Shown here: piece by piece, positions 37,267 through 45,935 of the stretch
Numbering within the stretch: position 1 is the stretch's first letter
Layout: each line of letters starts with the position of its first letter
Source of the DNA: Nocardia ignorata NBRC 108230
GTDB lineage: Bacteria > Actinomycetota > Actinomycetes > Mycobacteriales > Mycobacteriaceae
NCBI RefSeq assembly: GCF_001612905.1
Contig: NZ_BDBI01000011.1
Coordinates: 248,001 to 312,000 of the forward strand
DNA length: 64,000 bases
Reading direction: 5' to 3'
The notes under the pieces: model-generated
The model's database searches: none
What the model saw: the letters and a program-made list of their open reading frames with translations, nothing else
Told to the model about the DNA's origin: nothing
Translations under genes and position numbers: made by a program

Positions 37267-38301
37267 ATGTCTGTCGTCGCCACCGAAATCGTCCTGCCCG
37301 ATCGGGTCGATCCTGATGGTCTGCTGGTGACCCGGCGTCCGTTGCCCGCCCCCGGTCCCGGCCAGGCCGTGGTCGCGGTCGAGGCGAGCGGCGTCTCGTT
37401 CGCCGAGCAGCAGATGCGGCGCGGCAAGTACTACGACCAGCCACCTTTCCCCTTCGTTCCCGGTTACGACCTGGTCGGTACCGTCTCCGCGGTCGGTGCC
37501 GGCGTCGAGCCGGACATGGTCGGCCGCCGGGTGGCCGCGCTGACCAAGATCGGCGGATGGAGCAGTCACGCCGTGCTCGATGCCGCCGATCTCGTCGCGG
37601 TGCCCGACGGGCTCGCTGCCGATGCGGCGGAAACCTTTGTCGTCAACGGCATCACGGCCTGGCAGATGTTGTTCCGCATCGCGAAGGCGCGCACCGGGCA
37701 GACCGTGCTGGTGCACGGCGCCAACGGGGGCGTCGGCTCGACACTGGTGCAGCTGGCCCGCTCGAAGGGCATTCAGGTCATCGGCACGTCGTCGGCGCGT
37801 CATGCCGAGGCGGTGCGTGCGCTCGGCGCCAGTTGGGTGGACTATCGCGGCGATGTGGGTCGACAGGTCCGGGCGCTGGCACCCGGTGGCGTGGACGCGG
37901 TGTTCGATCACATCGGCGGCCCGGGGATCGCGGATTCGTTCGCACTGCTCGCGCCCGGTGGCACCCTGGTGTCCTACGGCACCGCGTCGACCAAGGACGA
38001 CGAGGGCGATTCGCGGCTTCCGGTCCTGCGGTTGCTCGTCCGGTTGCTGGTGTGGAACGCGTTGCCCAACAAGCGCAATGCGCATTTCTTCAATCTGTGG
38101 GCGGGCAAGCGCGATCTGCCGCGTTTCCGTGCCCGCATCGCCGAGGACCTGTCGGCCGTTTTCGATCTCGCCGCGCGCGGTGTGCTGCGCGCGCAGATCG
38201 GTGCGCGCGTGCCGCTGTCGGAGGCCGGGCGAGCGATGCGGCTGGCCGAATCTCGCACCGTCGTCGGCAAAGTCGTCCTGGTCGCCGACACCGAGTCCTG
38301 A
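37267..38301 (+). CDS. Medium-chain NADPH:quinone oxidoreductase-like protein
   Basis: A 344-residue zinc-independent MDR enzyme. The GroES-like N-terminal half has FPFVPGYDLVGTVSAVGAGVE, and the Rossmann half has VLVHGANGGVGSTLVQLARSKG. It lacks the catalytic zinc Cys/His set, so it is of the quinone-oxidoreductase or enoyl-reductase type. The ATG at 37267 has AGGAGAA upstream; the open frame to 37237 is operator. Induced when the TetR repressor releases site 2; the inducer is unknown. Confidence 0.88.
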   Translation: MSVVATEIVLPDRVDPDGLLVTRRPLPAPGPGQAVVAVEASGVSFAEQQMRRGKYYDQPPFPFVPGYDLVGTVSAVGAGVEPDMVGRRVAALTKIGGWSSHAVLDAADLVAVPDGLAADAAETFVVNGITAWQMLFRIAKARTGQTVLVHGANGGVGSTLVQLARSKGIQVIGTSSARHAEAVRALGASWVDYRGDVGRQVRALAPGGVDAVFDHIGGPGIADSFALLAPGGTLVSYGTASTKDDEGDSRLPVLRLLVRLLVWNALPNKRNAHFFNLWAGKRDLPRFRARIAEDLSAVFDLAARGVLRAQIGARVPLSEAGRAMRLAESRTVVGKVVLVADTES

Positions 38302-38534
38302 GATTTCCTATTGGTGCTCATCACGGCACCGATTTCGGCAGTGGCCGACGAGAACTTGCGAACGCTGTCGTTCCCCCAACGGTTCCGGACTCGTCGTCGA
38401 GCCCTGTTCCGCGGCGGTTCGCTGCGCTTCCCTTCCCCTTCTCACTGTATACACGATCGCGGCCGCTCATGAGACATCGAAATGTGGTCCATAATCGCTC
38501 GCGTACTGCTGAAATCGCAGGTGAGGAGTGGGTT

Positions 38535-41120
38535 ATGAATGTTGTTCTGGAGTTCGGGCAGATCGACCGGTCACAGGTGGGAATCGTCGGGGGCAAGGGT
38601 GCGAACCTGGGTGAGCTGGCGCGCATCGAGGGGGTGCGGGTGCCCGAGGGGTTCTGTGTGACGACCGAGGCGTTCGACCGGGCGCTGGCAGGCGCGTCGG
38701 CGGTCCGGGAACGGATCGGCGAACTGGCGGCCCTCTCGCCCGACGACCGGGCGGGGATCGCCGCGGCAAGTGCGGCGATCCGCGGGGCTGTCGAGGAACT
38801 GCCGGTGCCCGAGGACGTGGCGGCCGAGATCGTCGCCGCGCATGCCCGGCTCGGCACCGACGCCGCGTACGCGGTGCGTTCCAGCGCCACGGCCGAGGAT
38901 CTGCCGACCGCGTCGTTCGCCGGCCAGCAGGACACCTACCTGAATGTGATCGGCGCGGCGGAGGTGCTCGATCATGTCCGCCGGTGCTGGGCGTCGCTGT
39001 TCACCGACCGTGCGGTGACCTACCGCCTGCGAAACGGGTTCGACAGCACCATGATCCGGATGGCGGTCGTGGTGCAGCGGATGGTGTTCCCGCGTGCGTC
39101 GGGCATTCTGATGACGGCCGACCCGGTGACGTCCGATCGGACCGTCGTCTCCATCGACGCCGGTTTCGGTCTCGGTGAAGCACTGGTTTCCGGTCTGGTG
39201 AACGCCGATGTGTACAAGGTGCGCGACGGGGAGGTCAGCAAGACCATCGCCACCAAGAAGATCGCCGTCGAACCGGTGGACACGGGCGGCACCGAGGTGC
39301 GCGATATCGACGAGGACCGCCGCAACGAACCCGTCCTCTCGGATGCCGAGGTGCTGCGACTGGCCGAATTGGGCCGGCGCATCGAGGCGCATTTCGGCTC
39401 GCCCCAGGACATCGAGTGGTGTCTCGACGACGAGATCCGGCTCGTACAGAGCAGGCCGATCACCACCCTGTTCCCGATTCCCGAGGCGGCCGACGACGCC
39501 CACCGCGTGTATGTGTCGGTCGGTCATCAGCAGATGATGACCGACGCGATGAAACCCCTCGGGATTTCGCTGTGGCAGCTCACCAGCCACGCGGCCATGC
39601 GTGACGCGGGCGGGCGGTTGTTCGTCGACGTCACCGAGCGATTGGCCTCGCCGACGGTCGGTCCGGCGCTGGCCGAGGCGCTCGGCAAGTCCGATCCGCT
39701 GATGGGCGACGCACTGCGCACCGTGCTCGAGCGCGGCTTCGTTCCCGTTGTGCCGCAGACCGATCCGGTTGCCGCGCCGCCCGCACCCGCTCCGATCGAC
39801 ACCGACCCGGCGATCGTCGACGAACTGATCGCCGACTGCGAGGCCTCGCTCGCCGTGCTGAAACGCGACATCGCCCCCCTGTCCGGCTCCGCCCTGCTCG
39901 ATTTCATCCACACCGATATCGCGGAGCTGCGCCGAGTGTTGTTCTCCCCGCGCGGATTGCAGATCATCACGGCCGCCATGGAGGCGACCGAATGGCTCAA
40001 CGACCGCCTGGGCGAATGGCTCGGAGAGAAGAACGCCGCCGATGCGCTCACCCAGTCGGTGCCGGGCAATGTCACCTCGGAAATGGGATTGGCGTTGCTC
40101 GATGTCGCCGATGCCATCCGCCCGCACCCGCAGGTGATCGAGTATCTGCGTGCGGTCGAGGAGAACGGCACGAACGATTTCCTCGATGAACTCGAGCAGC
40201 GTCCGGGCGGGCCCACGGCGCGGGTCGCGATCACCGAATTCCTCGACAGATACGGCATGCGGTGCGTCGGCGAAATCGACATCACCCGGACACGGTGGAG
40301 CGAGGACCCGACCACTCTCGTGCCGACCATCCTCGGTAATGTGCGCAACTTCGGAAACGGCGCGGGCACAGAACGTTTCGAGGACGGTTTGCGCGACGCC
40401 GAAGCGCAGCGGGCACGGATCCTGCGGGAATTGCGGGCGCTGCCCGACGGGGAGAGCAAGGCCTCCGAAACCGAGCGGATGATCGACCGGGTCCGCACCT
40501 TCGCCGGTTACCGGGAGTACCCGAAGTACGGCATGGTCAGCCGCTACTTCGTGTACAAGCAGGCATTGTCGCGTGAAGCCGAGCGACTCGTGGCGGCCGG
40601 CGTACTCCAGGAACCCGACGACATCTACTACCTGCGGTTCGACGAATTGCGTGAGGTGGTGCGCGTCCAGCATGCGGACCAGGCCCTCGTCGCCCAGCGC
40701 AGAGATGCGTTCGATATCTTCCGGACGCTCAGTGCGCCAAGGGTGCTCACCTCCGACGGTGAGGCGGTGACCGGCGCGTATCGACGCGAAGACCTACCCG
40801 AGGGCGCTCTGCCGGGGATGGCGGTCTCGGCGGGAACGATCGAAGGTCGGGCCCGGGTGGTCCTCGACATCGGTCAGGCCGATCTGGAAGCGGGCGACAT
40901 TCTCGTCACCGCCTACACCGACCCCAGCTGGACCCCGCTGTTCGTCGGTATCGCCGGCCTGGTCACCGAAGTGGGCGGCCTGATGACCCACGGCGCGGTC
41001 ATCGCCCGCGAATACGGGCTACCCGCCGTGGTCGGGGTGGAACACGCGACCGACCTGATCCGCGACGGGCAGCGCATCCGGGTGAACGGCGCCGACGGCT
41101 ATGTCGAAATCCTGACCTAG
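38535..41120 (+). CDS. rph: Rifampin phosphotransferase
   Basis: An 861-residue enzyme that phosphorylates rifamycins on the ansa-chain hydroxyl using ATP (products AMP and phosphate). Domain order: ATP-binding PEP-synthase-like domain (about 1-315; IVGGKGANLGELAR, AVRSSATAEDLPTASFAGQQDTYLN), rifampin-binding helical domain (about 330-750) and the swivelling phosphohistidine domain (about 770-861) with catalytic His819 in GLMTHGAVIAREYG. Length and His position match the Listeria enzyme (867 residues, His825). The ATG at 38535 follows GGTGAGGAG. The open frame extends far upstream antisense-like and is not coding. Confidence 0.93.
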   Translation: MNVVLEFGQIDRSQVGIVGGKGANLGELARIEGVRVPEGFCVTTEAFDRALAGASAVRERIGELAALSPDDRAGIAAASAAIRGAVEELPVPEDVAAEIVAAHARLGTDAAYAVRSSATAEDLPTASFAGQQDTYLNVIGAAEVLDHVRRCWASLFTDRAVTYRLRNGFDSTMIRMAVVVQRMVFPRASGILMTADPVTSDRTVVSIDAGFGLGEALVSGLVNADVYKVRDGEVSKTIATKKIAVEPVDTGGTEVRDIDEDRRNEPVLSDAEVLRLAELGRRIEAHFGSPQDIEWCLDDEIRLVQSRPITTLFPIPEAADDAHRVYVSVGHQQMMTDAMKPLGISLWQLTSHAAMRDAGGRLFVDVTERLASPTVGPALAEALGKSDPLMGDALRTVLERGFVPVVPQTDPVAAPPAPAPIDTDPAIVDELIADCEASLAVLKRDIAPLSGSALLDFIHTDIAELRRVLFSPRGLQIITAAMEATEWLNDRLGEWLGEKNAADALTQSVPGNVTSEMGLALLDVADAIRPHPQVIEYLRAVEENGTNDFLDELEQRPGGPTARVAITEFLDRYGMRCVGEIDITRTRWSEDPTTLVPTILGNVRNFGNGAGTERFEDGLRDAEAQRARILRELRALPDGESKASETERMIDRVRTFAGYREYPKYGMVSRYFVYKQALSREAERLVAAGVLQEPDDIYYLRFDELREVVRVQHADQALVAQRRDAFDIFRTLSAPRVLTSDGEAVTGAYRREDLPEGALPGMAVSAGTIEGRARVVLDIGQADLEAGDILVTAYTDPSWTPLFVGIAGLVTEVGGLMTHGAVIAREYGLPAVVGVEHATDLIRDGQRIRVNGADGYVEILT

Positions 41121-41809
41121 CCGTCGGCGAGACGCACGTTCGCGGCCGCCGCGGTGACATGCAGACCGTCGGCGGCCGGGGTGATCGCGGTGATACGCGC
41201 CCCGAGCGGCAGACTCTGCAAGGGAACGACGAAGGTCAGGCTCCGCTGGATCAGGCCGAGAGAAATCGTCGGACCCCCGGCCGCGTGACGCACGGACACG
41301 GGCGTCACCTCGATGCCGTCGGCGGTCGGCGCGACGGTGACGATGACCGTGGCGGGCACCATGATCCCGGCGACCGGGAACCGGCCCGCCACGCTCAAAC
41401 CGTCCGCCCCGAATTCGATGGAGTCCACGTCGTCGGGAGCGAACCCTCGTACGACGTCGTAGGGGACGACAGCCGTCGCCGTGGCCGTGGCCGCCGCCAG
41501 GTTCGAGGTCCGGTTGCCGAGCACATCGCCCAGCGGTGCGGACACATCCTGCAGGGTTACGTCGAGGTCGCGCACGGTGATGTCGTCACCGGTCCAGTCG
41601 CCTACCGCGATGTCGATCACCGGATACCGGCCGTCGAGCGCCTGGGTGAGGAACGGGAAACCACGGATGTCGACATCGGGCTGTCGCGTGAGCTGGTATT
41701 CGGCGGCGATCTGGCGTCCGATCGCGTTCTGTGCCAGCACGAGCGCGACCCGGTCGCCGGCGACCAGCGCGATCGCCGCCACGATCAGCAACGTCAACAA
41801 CGTGCGCAC
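41117..41809 (-). CDS. DUF2993 (LmeA-like) envelope protein
   Basis: A 230-residue exported protein. A hydrophobic N-terminus (LLTLLIVAAIALVAGDRVALVLAQNAIGRQIAAEYQL) is followed by the DUF2993 beta-rich fold (VDIRGFPFLTQALDGRYPVIDIAVGDW...). The family includes LmeA, needed for mannan elongation of lipoglycans in mycobacteria. The GTG at 41809 has AAGGGA six bases upstream; a TTG at 41815 is an alternative. Its stop codon overlaps that of rph (shared CTAG). Confidence 0.85.
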   Translation of the reverse strand: MRTLLTLLIVAAIALVAGDRVALVLAQNAIGRQIAAEYQLTRQPDVDIRGFPFLTQALDGRYPVIDIAVGDWTGDDITVRDLDVTLQDVSAPLGDVLGNRTSNLAAATATATAVVPYDVVRGFAPDDVDSIEFGADGLSVAGRFPVAGIMVPATVIVTVAPTADGIEVTPVSVRHAAGGPTISLGLIQRSLTFVVPLQSLPLGARITAITPAADGLHVTAAAANVRLADG

Positions 41810-41883
41810 GCTCAATCCCTTCGCCGCACCGGTGTAGCCAGTGGTCGCCCATGCTACGGCGCGGGCGCCGGTTCGTCCGGCCC

Positions 41884-41908
41884 GATTGGACCGCGACACA
41901 GTGGGTAT
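41884..41908 (+). promoter_or_regulatory. SigF/SigB-type promoter of the UsfY-like gene
   Basis: GATT (41884-41887), a 15-base spacer and GGGTAT (41903-41908), the same layout as the csbD promoter. It lies 39 bases before the ATG. Confidence 0.65.
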
Positions 41909-41947
41909 TGCCGTCCATACGCAGTCCATCGGAGGGAAGGATCGACC

Positions 41948-42271
41948 ATGGCGTACCCCGCCCACCAACGCTCCCCCATGTCGCGCCGCACCGGGCGCGA
42001 ATTCCCCGACCACGCCCGAACCACCCGCAGCCACGCCGGTGAAGGCCTGGAGGACGGATACAATTTCCCCGGCATCGTCCTGTGCGCTATGGCCGTGATC
42101 GCCCTGGGCCTGTGCCTGACGGCCGCTGGATACGGCTTCGCGGGCTGGGGTGCCATCGCCGCCGTGGCCGCCGCGACGCTGGCCGTCGCCGGTGTCACCT
42201 GGTTGCTGCTGGAACACCGGCGCGTGAAGTCCAAGGAAGGCCTGAATCTCACCGATCAACGCGGTCACTAG
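41948..42271 (+). CDS. UsfY-like two-helix membrane protein
   Basis: A 107-residue protein with a basic N-terminus containing DHARTTRSHAGEGLEDG, two hydrophobic helices (about 43-63 and 67-88) and a basic LEHRRVKSKEG end. This matches the pattern of UsfY (DH-RTTR-AGE, two helices, FEHRR), which is encoded beside sigF in M. tuberculosis. The function is unknown. The upstream SigF-type promoter fits. Confidence 0.72.
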   Translation: MAYPAHQRSPMSRRTGREFPDHARTTRSHAGEGLEDGYNFPGIVLCAMAVIALGLCLTAAGYGFAGWGAIAAVAAATLAVAGVTWLLLEHRRVKSKEGLNLTDQRGH

Positions 42272-42286
42272 CCGAGCCGCGCTCGA

Positions 42287-42319
42287 CGCCTCCGGCCTGT
42301 GTCAGGCCGGGGGCGTTTT
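42287..42319 (+). terminator. Intrinsic terminator
   Basis: CGCC-T-CCGGCCTG pairs with CAGGCCGG-G-GGCG (13 pairs with one wobble), three-base loop, followed by TTTT. Confidence 0.88.
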
Positions 42320-42360
42320 CCTGTGCGGCCCCCGCGGCGCCCCGGGGTAGCGTCGGCGTC

Positions 42361-44409
42361 ATGGCCGACGACCACCGGATGGGCAGCGGTTCGGACACGA
42401 TCCACGACGAGCACCACGACATGTCTTCGGGGCATCATCACGGCGGACACGTGGCCATGTTCCGGCGGTTGTTCTGGGTGATGCTCGCCTTAGCCGTGCC
42501 GGTGGTCGCCGCCGACATGATGTTCGCCGAACTCGTCGGCTACACCGTGCCGACGGGGTTGCGGTGGGTGTCGCCGGTGCTCGGCACCGTCATGTATTTC
42601 TGGGGCGGCCGGCCGTTCCTCACCGGAGCCGTCGACGAGATCCGGGCGCGCAAACCCGCCATGATGCTGCTGATCTCGCTGGCCATCACCGTGGCCTTCC
42701 TCGCGTCCTGGGGCTCGACGCTCGGCGTGCTGCACCACGAGCTCGACTACTGGTGGGAACTGGCGCTGCTGATCGTGATCATGCTGCTCGGTCACTGGAT
42801 CGAGATGCGCTCGCTCGGGCAGGCCTCGAGCGCGCTGGAATCGCTGGCCGCGCTGCTGCCCGACGAGGCCGAACGCGTCCGCGACGACGGCTCGACCGAC
42901 ACCGTCCGGGTCGACGAACTACGCGCCGGTGACCGCGTCGTCGTGCGACCGGGCAGTCGGGTGCCCGCCGACGGGCTCGTCGAGTCGGGCAGCGCCGATG
43001 TCGACGAGTCCATGATCACCGGCGAATCCCGGCCCGTGCGTCGCGAACCGGGCGACAAGGTCGTCGCGGGCACGGTCACCACCGATTCGGCGCTGCGGGT
43101 GCGTGTCACCGCCGTCGGTGCCGATACCGCCCTCGCCGGCATCCAGCGGCTGGTCGCCGAAGCCCAGAATTCCTCCTCACGCGCCCAGGTACTCGCCGAC
43201 CGGGCGGCGGGCTGGCTGTTCTGGTTCGCCGCCGGGTCCGCCGCGATCACGGCCGTCGTCTGGCTGGCCCTCGGCCGACCCGAGGATGCCGTCACCCGGA
43301 CCATCACCGTGCTGGTCATCGCCTGCCCGCACGCCCTCGGCCTGGCGATTCCGCTCGTGGTGTCGATCGCCACCGAACGCGCCGCGAAAGCCGGAGTGCT
43401 CATCACCGATCGCCGTGCGCTCGAAGCGATGCGCACTGTCGATGCGATCCTGTTCGACAAGACCGGCACCCTCACGCGTGGCGCGCCCGCCGTCGTCGGA
43501 ACCACCGCCACCCGGTCGGGCCTCGCGGACGACGAAGTTCTCGCCCTGGCCGCGGCCGCCGAATCCGAGAGCGAGCATCCGCTCGGACGCGCCATCGTCG
43601 ACACCGCGACCGAACGCGGTATCCACGTCCCCGCCGCCACGGAGTTCACCGCCCACAACGGTGTGGGTGTGCGTGCGACGGTCGACGGTTCGACGATCGA
43701 GGTCGGCGGTCCCGCCCTGCTGCATCGCCACCACCTCGAGCCCGCCGAGGCCACCGCCCGCTGGTCCGCGCAGGGTTCGACGGTGCTGCACGTACTGCGC
43801 GACGGCGAGCTGATCGGCGCGCTCGCCCTGGCCGACGAGGTACGCCCCGAATCCGCGCAGGCGATCCAGGCGCTGCATCGCCGGGGCATCCACGTCGCCA
43901 TGATCACCGGTGACGCCGAACCGGTGGCCCGTGCTGTCGCCGAGCAGCTCGATATCGACCAGGTGTTCGCCGGGGTCCTACCCAAGGACAAGGGCGACAA
44001 GGTGCGTTCGCTGCAGGAGGCCGGGCGCACCGTGGCCATGGTCGGTGACGGTGTCAACGACGCGCCCGCCCTCGCGCAGGCCGATGTGGGTATCGCGATC
44101 GGCGCGGGCACCGACGTGGCCATCGCCTCCGCGGGTGTGGTCCTGGCCTCCGACGACCCGCGCGCGGTGGTCTCGGTGATCGAGCTGTCACAGGCCACCT
44201 ACCGCAAGATGATCCAGAATCTGGTGTGGGCGGCGGGGTACAACATCATCGCCGTGCCGCTGGCCGCCGGTGTGCTCGCGCCCTGGGGTATCACCATGCC
44301 GATGGAGGTCGGGGCGCTGCTCATGTCGGCGTCCACGATCGTCGTCGCGCTGAACGCTCAGTTGTTGCGGCGCATCGACCTCGACCCGGCCACCGTGGTG
44401 CGGGAGTGA
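42361..44409 (+). CDS. CopB-type heavy-metal P-type ATPase
   Basis: A 682-residue metal exporter. The His/Met-rich N-terminus (DEHHDMSSGHHHGGH) replaces the CXXC metal-binding domain. TGES, the membrane metal site C322-P323-H324 (IACPHALGL), DKTGT with phospho-acceptor D366, a HP motif in SEHPLG and GDGVNDAP are all intact. The CPH motif places it in the P1B-3/CopB group (copper or silver export). No metalloregulator gene is adjacent; it converges on a ZIP-like gene. Confidence 0.92.
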   Translation: MADDHRMGSGSDTIHDEHHDMSSGHHHGGHVAMFRRLFWVMLALAVPVVAADMMFAELVGYTVPTGLRWVSPVLGTVMYFWGGRPFLTGAVDEIRARKPAMMLLISLAITVAFLASWGSTLGVLHHELDYWWELALLIVIMLLGHWIEMRSLGQASSALESLAALLPDEAERVRDDGSTDTVRVDELRAGDRVVVRPGSRVPADGLVESGSADVDESMITGESRPVRREPGDKVVAGTVTTDSALRVRVTAVGADTALAGIQRLVAEAQNSSSRAQVLADRAAGWLFWFAAGSAAITAVVWLALGRPEDAVTRTITVLVIACPHALGLAIPLVVSIATERAAKAGVLITDRRALEAMRTVDAILFDKTGTLTRGAPAVVGTTATRSGLADDEVLALAAAAESESEHPLGRAIVDTATERGIHVPAATEFTAHNGVGVRATVDGSTIEVGGPALLHRHHLEPAEATARWSAQGSTVLHVLRDGELIGALALADEVRPESAQAIQALHRRGIHVAMITGDAEPVARAVAEQLDIDQVFAGVLPKDKGDKVRSLQEAGRTVAMVGDGVNDAPALAQADVGIAIGAGTDVAIASAGVVLASDDPRAVVSVIELSQATYRKMIQNLVWAAGYNIIAVPLAAGVLAPWGITMPMEVGALLMSASTIVVALNAQLLRRIDLDPATVVRE

Positions 44410-44413
44410 GCCG

Positions 44414-45100
44414 TCATCCGATGGCGAAGGCGACGAAGAATCCGGCCGCCGTCGCCATTCCGACCCACCAGCCGCCCTCCCGATATGCCTCCGGCACAAG
44501 GGAATCCGTGAGCATCGCGATCGTCGCACCGCCCGCGAACGCCTGCACCGCGCTGATGGCGGTGCCGGAGATGGTGTCGGCCAGCGCGTTGCCGAGCACG
44601 GTGACCCCGACGAGTACGGCCGAGGTGATCGCCCACAGACCGAACGTGCGGCCCGGTGAGAATCCGTGCTGGTCGCGCAGGAACGCGACCGCGCTCACCG
44701 CTTCGGGCACGTTGCCCACCGCGATGGCGACCAGCAGCACCAGTCCCCCACCCCCGACCAACGACACACCCAGCGCCGTGTTCTCGGGAATTCCGTCGAG
44801 CACCGTGCCGAGCAACAGCGCCCACCCGATCGCGGCCCCGCCCAGCTTGTTCTCGATCAGATGGTCGGCGACCACATACATGCCGGCGCCCGCGAACAGC
44901 GCGATTCCCGCGATCACCGCCCCGTCGCGCCGGAACGCGGGCGCGAACAACTCCTCCGACACCGCCGCGATCATCGTTCCCGCGCCGAACGCCATCAGGG
45001 TCGCCAGCACCGGCCGAGGCAGCGTCCACCGCACGCCGATCGCCACCCCGATCATCAGCGGAACCACGGTTCCCAGCCCGTAGAGCAGCGCAGTGAGCAT
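44414..45100 (-). CDS. ZIP-family metal transporter-like protein
   Basis: A 228-residue membrane protein with about seven to eight helices. FGAGTMIAAVSEELFAPAF and LLGTVLDGIPENTALGVSL are in the places of the ZIP helices that hold metal-binding residues (GIPEN resembles the HN-x-PEG motif with changes). The direction of transport and the metal cannot be read. It faces the copper ATPase gene with only a few bases between stops. Confidence 0.78.
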   Translation of the reverse strand: MLTALLYGLGTVVPLMIGVAIGVRWTLPRPVLATLMAFGAGTMIAAVSEELFAPAFRRDGAVIAGIALFAGAGMYVVADHLIENKLGGAAIGWALLLGTVLDGIPENTALGVSLVGGGGLVLLVAIAVGNVPEAVSAVAFLRDQHGFSPGRTFGLWAITSAVLVGVTVLGNALADTISGTAISAVQAFAGGATIAMLTDSLVPEAYREGGWWVGMATAAGFFVAFAIG

Positions 45101-45207
45101 GCGCAGAGCCTATCGAGACAGTGGCCGCCGCCGGGGTTCATGGCGCGTGGCGCGTTCGGCGAGGACACTTGGGAACAAATACGCCGATGTTCCGAGGAGG
45201 AGTGATC

Positions 45208-45564
45208 ATGGCGGATGACAGGCCATTCGATGCCGATGATTTCGAACGGGTTCTGCGTGGGGCCAGCGATGAGATCCGCGGATTGCTCGGAAAGGCGGGG
45301 GGATTCCTGGATCAGTCGGTGCTGAATTCGCTGTTCGGGCAGTTCACCGGGCCCCAGCACGCGCCCGAACCCGAGACCACCGGGGATACCGGGGGCGGGG
45401 TGTGGGCGATCTACACCATCGACGAGGACGGGCAGGCGCGGGTGGATCAGGTGTTTCCGAGCGAACTCGAGGCGCTGCGGGCGCATCGCGACAACACCGA
45501 TGAGCATCGTCGGGTGCGTTTTCTGCCCTACGGGGTTCCGGTCAGCGTGCTCGACGCGCCCTGA
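45208..45564 (+). CDS. Hypothetical protein
   Basis: A 118-residue acidic soluble protein (MADDRPFDADDFERVLRGASDEIRGLLGKAGGFLD...). The C-terminal half GGVWAIYTIDEDGQARVDQVFPSELEALRAHRDNTDEHRRVRFLPYG looks like a small folded domain. The ATG at 45208 follows GAGGAGGAG. I do not recognise a family. Confidence 0.7.
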   Translation: MADDRPFDADDFERVLRGASDEIRGLLGKAGGFLDQSVLNSLFGQFTGPQHAPEPETTGDTGGGVWAIYTIDEDGQARVDQVFPSELEALRAHRDNTDEHRRVRFLPYGVPVSVLDAP

Positions 45565-45566
45565 CC

Positions 45567-45806
45567 TTACTGGGTTCCCTTGCCGCCCTTACCTTTTCCC
45601 TTCCCTTTGCCTTTACCCTTACCTTTCCCCTTGCCCTCACTTTTTCCGCCGGGCTCCTTCTCCTCGTCGACGACGGTCCCCTCGTCTTGGGCGGCGGCGA
45701 CCGACGGCTGGACGGGTTGGACAGGATGGGCGCTCGCCGCACCGCCTGCCAGCAGGACCGTGAGAACTCCGACCGCCGCGGCGGTGGCGAAAGTGTGAGT
45801 CGACAA
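45567..45806 (-). CDS. Secreted protein with Gly-Lys repeat tail
   Basis: A 79-residue exported protein. The signal peptide MSTHTFATAAAVGVLTVLLA ends ASA-H, followed by a proline-glutamine stretch, an acidic segment (DEGTVVDEEKEPGG) and about ten Gly-Lys dipeptides ending GGKGTQ. The TTG at 45806 with AGAAGGGG upstream is used. Similar basic tails bind acidic polymers or heparin-like glycans (as in HBHA), which is an analogy only. The repeat DNA is a GGN-AAR hexamer array and may vary in length between strains. Confidence 0.7.
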   Translation of the reverse strand: MSTHTFATAAAVGVLTVLLAGGAASAHPVQPVQPSVAAAQDEGTVVDEEKEPGGKSEGKGKGKGKGKGKGKGKGGKGTQ

Positions 45807-45935
45807 CGTGAGCCCCTTCTCGTGGTGGAAAGTGCTACCTCTGCGATCAACCGGTCCAGCGTAACCGGCTGTCGGCCGGATCGTCGCCGGCGACGCCTGG
45901 GCCCCGCCATGTCACCCGCAGACGAGTGCACCGGG

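Noticed and set aside
37557..38534. Open frame that would extend rph by more than 300 codons
   Set aside because: It overlaps the oxidoreductase gene in another frame and its arginine-rich product matches no rph N-terminus. The rph start with GGTGAGGAG lies at 38535.
38302..38534. Rifamycin-associated element upstream of rph
   Set aside because: Only a single CTTGCG half-like string is present (near 38355); no inverted repeat could be found by eye.
38571..40673. 700-codon open frame antisense to rph
   Set aside because: Typical long antisense frame of a high-GC gene; no motifs and no ribosome-binding site.
42345..42350. GGGTAG as a SigF-type -10 for the copper ATPase
   Set aside because: No G-N-T-T sequence lies 14-17 bases upstream, and the string is in a very GC-rich stretch.
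45590..45655. Short tandem repeat as a CRISPR-like or regulatory array
   Set aside because: The hexamer pattern is explained by the Gly-Lys codons of the secreted protein on the minus strand.
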